64,000 nucleotides of DNA from Ulota crispa (taxonomy: Eukaryota > Streptophyta > Bryopsida > Orthotrichales > Orthotrichaceae), in contig OY987246.1 in assembly GCA_963920765.1 (NCBI GenBank), forward strand, positions 24,623,167 through 24,687,166, in the 5' to 3' direction. Below, piece after piece: positions 1 through 10,278 of this stretch. A program made the position numbers and the translations under genes. Each line of letters begins with the position of its first letter. Position 1 is the stretch's first letter. The notes under the pieces were generated by a model, which saw only the letters and a program-made list of their open reading frames with translations, did no database searches and had not been told where the DNA came from.

Positions 1-238
1 ATGTTTTGTGTCCCAGCTATTCATATGGTATTCCATGTCCCAGCTGTTCATATGGTGTTCCATGTCCCAGCTGTTCATATGGTGTTTTGTGTCCCAGCTA
101 TTCATATGGTGTTCTATGTTCCAACTGTTCATACAGTGTTCCATGTCCCAACTGTTCATATGGTGTTCCATGTCCCAGCTGTTCATATGGTGTTCTATGT
201 CCCAGCTGTTCATACGATGTTCTGTGTCCCAACTCTGC
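1..238. repeat. 27-bp minisatellite, cut by the window edge
   Basis: Eight full 27-bp units lie at 12-227, with parts on both sides; the core unit contains cccagctgttcatatggtg. The unit is a multiple of three with no stop in any + frame. All three + frames therefore stay open and give false repetitive peptides (VFHVPAVHM and similar). There is no start context, splice signal or similarity to suggest a gene. The array probably continues to the left. Confidence 0.9.
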
Positions 239-299
239 AAGTTCCAGTGTCAATATCAATTGCCAACTTTGTTGGACTATAAACTATTTTTTTTCTTAA

Positions 300-682
300 C
301 CCTTAAAGGACCTCTGGGTAGCCGTGGCTTGCCCACATTGTAGGTTCAACAGTACTTTTATTGTATCTTCAATAGCGTTTTGGTTGATGGGCACCAATAG
401 TATTGCTTCTAAAAGTTTCAAAAGTCAATAGTGCATGCTGACCTCATGAAAATTGCAATAAGGGCAGCTTGGGACTCAACACCATGATTTTGAGTTTTCT
501 CACAATTTGGATTACCTAAACATATGAGCATATTTGATAAGATGATTTTTTGCCTTCTATGATGAATCATGTGTTTACGGTCACTTTGGAAAAAAAAACA
601 GATGAAAAACAACTTTTTTTTGTTGTACATAATTTTTTTTCAGGGCCAAAGGACAATAATTGTCCTCGTGGGCGTTTAGGGG
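300..682. mobile_element. TTAA-flanked MITE, short subfamily A
   Basis: TTAA lies at 296-299 and at 683-686. The left end starts CCCTTAAAGGACC and the right end finishes GGCGTTTAGGGG. The interior is shared with the elements at 60761-61114 (opposite orientation) and 62236-62594. No coding capacity. Confidence 0.8.
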
Positions 683-686
683 TTAA

Positions 687-1198
687 CAAAGGTGGTTTTT
701 AAAAGTAAAATTTGCTTGAACTTGTCTCCCAAATTGAGTTCCCATTTTGTTGTATCTAACTTTTGCAAAGTTTCATATTAGGGGGCTTCAAACATCAATT
801 TTTTGTAGTGACTCACGTCAAGATACACCTCAATGAATTCATTAGTGAACATTGGGGTGAGTCACCTTTGGAATTCACTACTAACGTGATTCACATTTGG
901 AGTGCACTTCAAAAACTCACTTTTGTGCGGCTCATCCTTACGGGTATCTCACACACTTGGACCCCTACTTGTGCATAAAACCCTAATCACAAACTCACGG
1001 GTATGTCAAACTTTGGGCATGCAAGTGAACAAAAATAATTCACTAGTGAGCTAGGATCATGTGAGGTGAGAAATTTGTAGACCAAATTTTATGTTTGAAG
1101 CCCCTTGTTATCTCTAAACTTTCAAAAGTGATGTCATGTAGGCACCTCTGAGTGAATTGGGACTTGAGAGATGTTATGAAATAGTAAGTTTTGATTTT
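687..1198. mobile_element. Intergenic stretch with a TIR element at about 781-1104
   Basis: GGGGGCTTCAAACAT at 781 is mirrored by ATGTTTGAAGCCCC ending at 1104, giving a 323-bp element with ends of about 15 bp. It is flanked by TTA on the left and TTG on the right, perhaps a worn PIF/Harbinger-type TTA duplication. The short open frames here show no coding features. Confidence 0.5.
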
Positions 1199-1200
1199 TA

Positions 1201-1620
1201 CTCCCTCTGTCCCAATATAAAGCTCCAAATTAGGCATAGTTCTTGTCCCACTAAAAAGCTCCTTTTTGCTAATTTCAATTGTTGAGAAAGTGTTTGTCAT
1301 GTCCAATGATCTCATGGGGGCAAGTTAAGCAATTAAAGAGCATTCCTCTTCTAACAAGCTTGGCCTTGCCCATATGAGGTACCATTGTTGCTACTAATCT
1401 TTAAATAATCAATAATGAGGAGCTAGCAACAGGTACAAATATGATACTTTTGCATGAAATTTGGGTGTTTAAAAGGCAACATAAAAACTTGAGATTTTAC
1501 AGATATTTGGTAGGTGGTATATTGATTCTAGAATGCATTTATCACTAGCATAATGAATAAAAATATAGTTAATCCCTCATGGAAAAGTTTTTTTGGAGCT
1601 TTATAATGGGACAGAGGGAG
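1201..1620. mobile_element. Stowaway-type (Tc1/mariner) MITE
   Basis: The element begins CTCCCTCTGTCCC and ends GGGACAGAGGGAG, with TA on both sides (1199-1200, 1621-1622). These termini match the CTCCCTCCGTC type known for plant Stowaway MITEs. At 420 bp it is longer than most. The inverted repeat runs inward to about AATATAAAGCTCC / GGAGCTTTATAAT. Confidence 0.85.
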
Positions 1621-1622
1621 TA

Positions 1623-2940
1623 ACTTTCTACTTTACTTCAAACTCTTGTGATTTTAGTGGCACTTGGTACATAGAACATAGTCTAAATTGCCTCTCTAAG
1701 CTAAGGATAAGATATATAACAAGAGTCACATGTAAAATTTAGGGTCTTTGATTGTGTCCTTAATAGAGATTTTTATAGAATACTTTATTCAACAATACCA
1801 TCTATTTCATCTCAATCCTTTTTAGGTTTATCTTAAGTTATTAGTAACGGCATGTTCTCTTCAAATTTATATCAGTTTCTATCAAATTCATAATTTTTTG
1901 ATTTTAGCATCCGTATAGCAAGTCGTATATCAGTCTTTTTTTTATGTTTAACCTCGAGTTAACCTCGAGTTAGAGTACATTGATGTGTTACCACCAAATA
2001 AGCTTTTCAGCACAAAAACAATAACCAATGACTATTTTTAATAATTTTAGAATCATTGCAATAAAGGTTTCATAGGAAGACTTTTAGAAAAGCAAGCATT
2101 ACTCTTTGAATAACTCCTAATATCTTATGGGTTGCCCCTTAATGTTTTGGATCAACACTTTACGCACAAAGTTGAGCCAAATATCAACCTCCAATAGGAA
2201 TGTTCAATTCTTGACTCAGCTCCTTATTCCCCAACTTTAAAAATGCAACCATTGAAGATTGTACATAAAATATAGGCCAAGGTGAATCTTGACACGGTTC
2301 TATGATTTGAACATCACTCCAACTCAGATACTGCTCAATGTTGACATGTAGAAACGTCCATGAAGGGGATCACTTTCAAAGGACAAAGCTATTCTTAGTA
2401 TCAAGGGCACATTGGGATGAACGATGTGCCATATGTACCCATCATAGCGTTTCACGTACCCGTCATAGTGTCTCATGTCTCCACGGAACTTGGATGCGTG
2501 GCAAACGTTTGGAGACTCAAAGCATTGCATGTACCCTAGCATGCATTCAATGCTCACTCACTCAGATGTACTCATGTACACAACTTGTTTTATTTCTCAA
2601 AGTCATTAGAGCAATTTTGGGGCTTCAACCAGGTAATGAGGTGACGAGCAGGGAAATGGTGAAAACAATAGAAAGTTAGCCAAAAGAAATGGTAGAACAA
2701 ATTGGACAATGATTGAATCTATTTGTTAAAAACTGTCCAAACAATTAAAAAAGTGTTCAATTATAGCCTAAAATATAGGCAATATTTGATGCATGCACTC
2801 ATTAAACCAATTGAAAACAAGAAATGTCAATTTTTGCTGGTGAAGTTCAAATCTCCTAGCTTGACCCTAAAAGAGATTGTTGCTTTGTTATTATTTTGTC
2901 ATTTTGTTTATGGAAACATGGAAAGTGATGGAAAAACACT
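1623..2940. other. Intergenic, no gene seen
   Basis: AT-rich sequence with short unsupported open frames (for example 2338-2679). I see no recognised element or RNA gene. Confidence 0.5.
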
Positions 2941-2944
2941 TTAA

Positions 2945-3877
2945 CCCCTAAAGGCCCAGCTATTCCCGGGGATAGTTGAGATTTCAGGCATGAACCTATA
3001 GCTAATGTATTTTTTGTGATTTTTTGAAACTTTCATTGAAAGTGGGGAATTCCAACACCTACCTGGGAATCTAATTTTTTTGTCATTCTGACATTTGACA
3101 AAGAAGTTATACAAGAATTTTTGCTGCCTGACGGAGGGAGGGCAATCCAGGCAGCCCAAAAACTTCTTTAAAAATTGCATTTTCTAAAAATAGCAATCTG
3201 AAATTGGTTCTTTAGATTTTTCTATTTTGTGGGAAGCTTTGAATTGTTCAACTTCAATCAATGAGATGAAAGTTATGAGATGTTTTAGTTTGTGGGTAGT
3301 TATGGATTCTCTACTCTAAAATAAACTTTGAAGTCCTTTATTTTCCACAATTTTTATTATTTTGGAAAAAAAACTAAACCTAAGGAAGTAGATTGTTTAT
3401 CACAACATTATAACCGTTGGAATTCTCATTTTTTCATTTTAATAATTAAATTCTTAACAATTTAGTGATTTGACTCATTCTCAACTTCTTTTTACTTACT
3501 ATTTTCCTCCATGTGTTGTATAATTACAATTGATTTGAAAATTCTCCCACACATACCCAACTTGGTATGCTACATGGAAAAAATATACCTCAACTTTGTG
3601 TAGAGTAATTTTTTTCATGTAAGTGTGGACAAAGACTTTTGAAATTTTTTGGACACCACAAAAAGAAACCTTTTTTTTCCACTTTGGATGTAAATATCTC
3701 CCTCCTCTCCATCTAGAATGACCTGATTTTTTCCCACAAGTACCTCTTCTAGTCTAAAGCAAGATCCTATGGTTGGATTTGCAAAACAAACTTTATTTCC
3801 TACTTTTCTACTCATTTCTCCCAAAGTGGTAGTTAACAATGACTTTCACTGGAGAAAACTGCTTGGAACTTTAGGGG
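2945..3877 (+). mobile_element. TTAA-flanked element, long subfamily B
   Basis: TTAA flanks at 2941-2944 and 3878-3881. Left end CCCCTAAAGGCCCAG, right end CTTTAGGGG. The 933-bp interior is shared with 22231-23186 and 59182-60104 in the same orientation, and with 34802-35717, 51815-52745 and 61119-62059 in the opposite one. Strand is assigned only to record orientation. No transposase frame. Confidence 0.85.
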
Positions 3878-4352
3878 TTAAAGAAATGTAAAAAATATTG
3901 CAAAATACTTCGGTAACTTGTTTGAATAAAGTAGAAACTTTGTTATTACATAGAATGTATAGCCGTTAAGTAACCTCATTTTTCCCTTGTGGAATGTGCA
4001 AAATAATTATATTGTACGCAAACAGCAATTTCACTACATCTAGCATGGATAATTAATAATTTTCACAAAATTTAGCATTAATAATTAATATTTTCACAGC
4101 ATCAGATTTGATCACTTGGAACTTTCTCTAAAACCCTTTATTTTCCTTCGTAAGCTTTTCTTTGTACTCGACAAAACAAATTCTCACTAATTTCACCACC
4201 TACTTTATGGAGAGATTTTCTTGGCAAAACTCTTGTTTACCTATGGTTGACTTCAGTAATAATACACATATCATCAGGATGATGCTATGTCATTTAAGAA
4301 TACACTTGTGAAAACCTTTGTGGAGAAGAATTTTAGAGAAACAAGTTGTTAA

Positions 4353-5303
4353 CTTTTTAAATGCCTAAGGCACCAGAATCTGGTGTCCAAATTTTTTCAA
4401 AAAGCTTTGAAACCTTGTTGAAGTCACAAATTTTATTTTTTTGAGGATTATTTGGAAAAGTTGCGCATTGAAGTTAGCTTCACCATTCAAATTCAACTTC
4501 TTCCATATCTTATTTCATTTGTTTATGGTGAAAGGTTAATTACAAGCATACATTTTCTATCATGAATAGTGTTGTGAATAGTGTTGTGAACAGTGTTGTG
4601 AATAGTGTTGTGAATAGTGTCATGAATAGTGTCACAGAGCCTATGAGAAATTGTCACATTGAAAAGGCGGGCATCAAGTTGAGCAAGAGGTGAAGATTTC
4701 TCTTTCTCTTGGGCACTCCTTTGGACACTAAGGGCCTTTTTTTACAATTTTGACATCTAACAAAATCTAAAAAGTGCTTTTGGGCTGATTCCCCTTGGAA
4801 TATCTTTGTTATACTAATTAGAATCTATTCACTGTTGAAAATTCTTTCATTCATAATGATTTTTGGTCAATAATTGAAGTTGAAAATTTTCTTAGTATTA
4901 GACGGTTGCGTTTCGATAGCTGCGTTGCAAGCTCATTTGTGAAATTGTGGTCATGGATTTGGAAGAAGGGCCATTGGTTTTGAAGTAACAACAATAAACA
5001 CTAGAACACCCTAAGCAGTTGTTTCCCAATTTTGTATCCAAAAGTCGCCAATTTGCATTAGAAGTTTTGGGCAGCTCCAAAAAAAGCAAAAAATTCCATA
5101 CTCATCATCATTCAATCACAAATATCTTAAAATCTGCGTGACCGTTTTGGATTCTTTTGGGTAGTGCCATCTAGAAACCTTGAAGTTCAAGATTAAACGG
5201 TTACAATTTTGTTTTGATGTTTAATAATGATCTTACAAGGACAATTCAAAAACATCAAAACTACCTTTTGAAAACAAGAAAAACACCCTTGGGCATTTAG
5301 AGG
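4353..5303. mobile_element. TTAA-flanked element, subfamily C
   Basis: TTAA at 4349-4352 and 5304-5307. The left end is worn (CTTTTTAAATGCCTAAGGC) but aligns with the left end of the 71-bp element at 9631 through the shared text caccagaat...tggtgt. The right end is GGGCATTTAGAGG. It carries an internal 12-bp tandem array at about 4561-4630. Confidence 0.65.
4561..4636. repeat. 12-bp tandem array inside a TTAA element
   Basis: About six copies of gtgaatagtgtt or variants (gtgaacagtgtt, atgaatagtgtc). It lies within the element at 4353-5303. Confidence 0.85.
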
Positions 5304-5526
5304 TTAAAATGTTGAAAATTTAAGATTTTTTTAATACTATCTGAGGAGTTATGGATGGTTAATTTTACATTTAGGAACAAAGAAAAACAAGTGCAAATGG
5401 AAGATATATATGATCTGAAGATTACAATCTAAATTTTTTTATTTAAAGGCCATCATTTCTTGACTCTTCCAAATTGCTCTATATAGTATAAGCTTACAAT
5501 TTTAGGAATCCTGAGTAAGGTATGTA

Positions 5527-5822
5527 CACCCATAAGCACCACTGTCCCTATAATCGTCTCCTGTGAAATCTTGGAAAACTTGTGGAAGTGAATAGATGTA
5601 GTGACAAGGATGTACAACATGTGAACATGAAATCTTAATAGTGGTTATGGGTGCAATGGCGGTTTGCTCTTTAAAAACTCACAACTTATTCTCATGGTAT
5701 CCAAATAATACATTTAAAAGTGCAACCTCATTATTTTTTTGTTTGTAATAGGATCCTATAATTTGCTAGTTATTTATTGATATTTATCATGTTCAAAACC
5801 CTTAGTTTGACGCTTATGGGTG
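5527..5822. mobile_element. TA-flanked MITE with CACCCATAAGC ends
   Basis: CACCCATAAGC at 5527 is mirrored by GCTTATGGGTG ending at 5822, with TA on both sides. A diverged relative lies at about 36650-36940, sharing for example ggatgtacaacatgtgaac. Confidence 0.7.
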
Positions 5823-5914
5823 TACACAACTTACCTAGTCAAGCTTCTTAAGGGATTAAAATATTACATTGGCTTTCCAAATGCTTTCTCACACTTACTC
5901 ACACTTACTGACAA

Positions 5915-6065
5915 CGTAAATGTTGCTTGAACAATTTTTTTGCATTATTAGTTGCCCTTATACTTGTGAACACAACAAAAATTATAAAGTGGTGTTATGC
6001 TACGAAATGTCAATCTCGCTAATAAAAAGCATGCATGACAAAAATTTCTTCAAGCAACATTTACG
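5915..6065. mobile_element. Small terminal-inverted-repeat element
   Basis: CGTAAATGTTGCTTGAA at 5915 is mirrored by TTCAAGCAACATTTACG ending at 6065. A relative with the same termini lies at about 35988-36213. Target duplication not resolved. Confidence 0.6.
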
Positions 6066-7628
6066 CAAGCTAATGACCTCATGTCCAAACAATCTCATGT
6101 TTGTGCCACTAATTACTTGAAATTTATCCTTGTTCCTAATGACTTAATTAAGAATGCCCTTGAGTGAGACCTTATCCTACACTTCACATGTAAAAGTTAT
6201 CCAATTAAATATATGCACAATATGACAAACCTATTAATTTCAAAATCTCGACACTGAATGATTTGTTTTTAAAAAAGAGTTGAAGTTTTGTTTGCTCTCA
6301 AAGGTGAAACAAACTTTGACTTCAGTGATTAATACTTAACGACTGTTAGTCAGGTTCGAAGTTTCTAGACTGTATTGCAATTTTTGAGAAAAGTGTGTGT
6401 ATGTATGTGTGTATATATATATTCTTCTCTTTGAGCACTAAAGGCATTGTGTTGCTTGCTTTGTTTCTTAAAATTGAATTTTATATAAATATGTTTGTTT
6501 TTGCAAAAGTATGCAAATGTTTCAAGATTTGTTTTTGGAACTTTAAACAATACAACACTCTCAATGCTCAAGAGATAAAATAGATTACATGCTGAAGTTT
6601 TTGTTTCAAAATTTGGCTAAAGTTTGAAATGACAAAGTGAGGAAATGTGGAATGCAAACCTCATGAGCAATGGCACAACGGACTTAAGAAGCGCTAACTT
6701 GTGACTATGCTCAATATTTTGCTAAAAATATTGTTAACATTTGTTAATTTAATTGTTTCATGATTACAATGTTGGACTTTGTATGTTGCTCAAACCTAAT
6801 TGTGGGTCCTAATGGAAAAATTTAGATTTTTCACCTTATAGAACACATCATGCTTTACAGCTTTAGAAGTTTACCGCCAAAAAGTTTGAGTTTTGAAATT
6901 TGGATTCCATGTTTGAATTCAAAACCATAATTTTGTTGAGAGCCACAAAAGAAGGTAAAACCAACAAACTCCAATATAGGGGCAAAATTTCCTTTTGTTT
7001 CTTGCATGTAAAACATATGAGTTTTTCCATCTAAAAACCACAAAAACATATCAAGCCACAATGTTGTACACATATGAGACATTGCAAGCTTCACAAAATT
7101 TGAGAAGCCAACATAACCATAAACAACTTTTACCACGTCTTTGCCTATCTAGCGTATTGTAATTCTCAAAAATATAATGGATTTACATACAAAAGTGTCT
7201 CATGAGAGATGGTTGCTTGTAAGGTGGAAATACTTGTGTTTGATAACTTGAGCAATTCTGCTACAAAAAACAAAGAGTTTGAGGCAAAATAAATTTTTTC
7301 CATGCAAGAAGAAAAGAAATATTGGGATTGTATATTTTTCATAATTTTATTTGCAAAACTGAAATTATTATGAATTTTAGGAGTCAGAAATGTTCCAAAC
7401 CCATAGCCAATGTGGAGATTCATGCAGTTCAAATAACAACCAAACTACTTTTAGCTCATTACTTCTTGCTTTACGTTAGGACATGTGACATGACTTACTT
7501 GTCCCAACCTTAAAAAGGACAAAAGAATGCATTCCAAAGCACCTATCCTTGCTCATGTTAAAAATATTTCACAGTATTGGTTGGATAGGGGGTGTTGGTA
7601 GCTATTCGTGCTTCCACCTTACTCACAA
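6066..7628. other. Intergenic, no gene seen
   Basis: AT-rich sequence with a short TG/TA microsatellite near 6391-6422. Short open frames on both strands have no recognisable domain. Confidence 0.5.
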
Positions 7629-7630
7629 TA

Positions 7631-7971
7631 AGGTCGGAGGCTTGAACTCCGTTAGGGCACTAATTCCGCTCATCTCCCCATATGATCTCTGTCAGTACAT
7701 GTCTTATTCATAACCTTTCCATAATGTACAGTGGACGTACATTTGAGGGGGTGCACCATTTTAGAGCCCTATGACCTTTCCACTTCAAAATTTCATAACT
7801 AATTCCACATTAACTAATTCCACATTACTCTACAAAATACAAAATAACTTGAATTAGATGCCAATTCCTCTTGTCTTTCAAGGAAAATTTACTGAAAAAT
7901 CTTTCAACAAGTTCCACCACCCCAAAAGTCAGTTTCAGCTCTTAGATGGTCGGTTTATGAGCCTCTTACCT
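7631..7971. mobile_element. TA-flanked MITE, AGGTAGGAGG family
   Basis: Starts AGGTCGGAGGC and ends GCCTCTTACCT, with TA at 7629-7630 and 7972-7973. Same family as 27214-27539, 37236-37535, 55243-56468 and 56842-57241; the shared inner motif is cttagatggtcggttta or its complement. Confidence 0.75.
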
Positions 7972-7973
7972 TA

Positions 7974-8786
7974 ACTAAGGACTCCATCAATCCCTTTCGT
8001 ACCCCTTCTAACTTGCTACTTAACCAAGGGTTGTCAGGCCGTGATTAGCCTCAATTTGTGACTTTAAACTGAAGCTTGTGGACGGTGGTACACAGTTACA
8101 CACTATACAGTAAGCAATCTCTTCACGTTCATTGTCAGATTGCGGGGTGGAGATTACAATTCCTTCCGTCAGTGCGTTAATAATAATGTACCTTCCTTTT
8201 AAAAAATAGTTGCTTGTATGTTTCAATCTCTCTCTGAATTGCCTTTGCTATATGCGTAGAGCTGTAGAAACGTCTTGTGGGTGAAGGGGTCAAATTTTGA
8301 GATTAAATTTTTCCACCTACGTCTGATTTTTCAAAGTATTTTGAAATCAAAGGTCGTAGATTAGTACAAGTGACAATCGTCAACTCCAATTTCCATTAAA
8401 ATTTTGATTTAATCGAACTCATTTAGCCATTTACTTACAACAATCGTCCATTTAAGTCCACCCAACCGTATGAATAGATGGTTTTATTGCAAACACAAGA
8501 TGCCTTATTCCATTCAACAATAGAATGTCTCATCCTAAAAACTAAATAGAAAATCACATACTCAAGTTTGCAACACTACGACAACAAGAGCAACAAATGA
8601 CACTAAGCAACAAACATACTTGTCATACACGTTGTTTATCATGATTGGTTCAAAGAAAACTATAGTTGCTTGTGGTAAGCATCAAACAACAACAATATCT
8701 TTCAATCATACTTGTATATAGAAAAGAGAGCTAGTCATGCTACAATAAGCTGCTATAATTACTCATATACTAGGCAAAAAACATGG
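7974..8786. other. Intergenic, no gene seen
   Basis: No supported coding region or element ends. Confidence 0.5.
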
Positions 8787-8787
8787 A

Positions 8788-9042
8788 ACACGATATTCAT
8801 TAAAAAGGGAAAAAGCTTATAAAGTGGGACTTTTGAAGGATTAGGGTGGTCACCTAAATCTGAGCTTTAATGTTTTTTTTGGTACATGTGGCCTCTCCTG
8901 AGAGGAGGAATATGAGAGGGAAAAAAATTTAGTGGCTCAGACTAAATCTGATACCTTTGAATTTGGTTTAAGGTGGCTATTTTGGATTAAGGTGAAATAC
9001 AAAATGGTACACATGTTTTTCCCTTTTTAATAAATATTGCAT
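8788..9042. mobile_element. ACACCATATT-family MITE carrying an empty TTAA site
   Basis: About 255 bp with worn inverted ends (ACACGATATTCATTAAAAA / TTTTTAATAAATATTGCAT). It is homologous to 18799-19052 (254 bp) and to the 59000-60179 copy once its TTAA insertion is removed (about 253 bp). TTAA at 8968-8971 marks the unfilled site. Confidence 0.7.
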
Positions 9043-9151
9043 TATGGGCAAATTGATACAAACTCTATTTTGCTAGCATACTCATGATTACGTTCTTGAT
9101 TTGTAATAGACTGTAGAACGTGATGTGAAGCCAATAGACTAAGCCCCTTAT

Positions 9152-9435
9152 TGAGGGTATGTTCACACTTGGTGTTAAAAGTGGTAGTAGCTAAGAATAA
9201 GTAAATGCATTTGGACACACCTTTAGAATGCATTCATAATAACTGCTAATATCTTTTCTAGATAACACCAAGCACTAGAAGAAAAAAAATATCCTAAACA
9301 ACTAATTCACAACTATTGCAAATGTCCTAAGCAACTACACAATGACTCAATTACAATCATTTAGAATATTTGCAGTTGTTGTAAACTAGTTACTTATTGC
9401 AGGATTTCTTCTAGTGAAGTGTGCAAATGCCCTTG
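9152..9435. mobile_element. hAT-type MITE with a nested mini-CACTA
   Basis: An 8-bp duplication CCCCTTAT lies at 9144-9151 and 9436-9443. The left end is TGAGGGTATGTTCACACTTG. The right end, read outward to inward, is CAAGGGCATTTGCACACTTG. The 8-bp duplication and YARNG-like tips fit hAT. Its right terminal repeat is split by the element at 9273-9416. A relative is at 56741-57269. Confidence 0.75.
9273..9416. mobile_element. Mini-CACTA element (144 bp)
   Basis: Starts CACTAGAAGAAA and ends TTTCTTCTAGTG, with a perfect 3-bp duplication AAG at 9270-9272 and 9417-9419. It sits inside the right terminal repeat of the hAT MITE. Removing the element and one AAG restores TAACACCAAGTGTGC, the mirror of the hAT left end. 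Confidence 0.85.
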
Positions 9436-9630
9436 CCCCTTATCAGTAGACTAATTTAGTCCAACCCCTTACTAGTAGACTAATTTGTTTTTCCAGCAGA
9501 AATTAGACAAAATCTTATCCTAATAGTTAAAGTTTCTACTCGTTAAACAAAAGCCAAGTCAGACAGTTCAGTACTAAAATTATAATTTTTTTCTTGTTCT
9601 TCAAGTTCCGACCAAGCCAAATTACTTTAA

Positions 9631-9701
9631 CCCCTAAATGCCCATGACACTAGAATGTGGTGTTTTTAACACTAGAATTCAGCAGCGTGGGCATTTAGGG
9701 G
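9631..9701. mobile_element. 71-bp TTAA micro-element
   Basis: TTAA at 9627-9630 and 9702-9705. The ends CCCCTAAATGCCCA / TGGGCATTTAGGGG are a perfect 14-bp inverted repeat. It is an internally deleted relative of 4353-5303, about 0.6 kb upstream of the GH31 start codon. Confidence 0.85.
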
Positions 9702-10204
9702 TTAACTTATCAATTATTACCTTTTTATCCTTCTTTGTTTATCCACTTAAACATGTTCACAACACACCAACTGCCAGTTCTCCCCAAACATTGCTTGAGT
9801 TGCTTTCTGTACACAATTGATGTGCAGCGCTGGGACAGAGTACAAATAGCATACACCATAGCCACACATGCGAGTCACGGCTCTGCTTTCATCAGTGCAA
9901 AACTAAAAATCTGCTTGCGTAGAAAGAGAGATTATGACACCATGTGACAATGAAAGGAGTTTCAAAACAAACAAGGTGCGCATGGAAGTGCCATGAACGA
10001 GCCATTCTTCTCCCTCACAAAGGACGATTAAAACCGGGAGTATAACGCCACAACAGATCGAGGAGTAGTCTAAAGTAGTCTACCAGTTCGCACAATCACA
10101 CAGGACTTGACAGAGAGAGAACAGCAACTCAATTTCTGCACGTGTTTACCCAAAACTCATCTTTTGTAATTTTAGAATTGACGATTCTCACACTTCACAA
10201 CGCG

Positions 10205-10212
10205 TATATAAA
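10205..10212 (+). promoter_or_regulatory. Probable TATA box of the GH31 gene
   Basis: TATATAAA lies about 67 bp upstream of the ATG at 10279, leaving a 5' leader of about 40 bp that is rich in purines (gagggagagagaag). Confidence 0.6.
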
Positions 10213-10278
10213 CAGTCACAGCCTTTCTTTCTTTATCGGTGCATACAGCAGAAGAGGGAGAGAGAAGCTTTGATCGAA

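Noticed and set aside
6..343. Open frames of 93-111 residues in all + frames at the left edge
   Set aside because: They follow from a stop-free 27-bp repeat unit, not from a gene.
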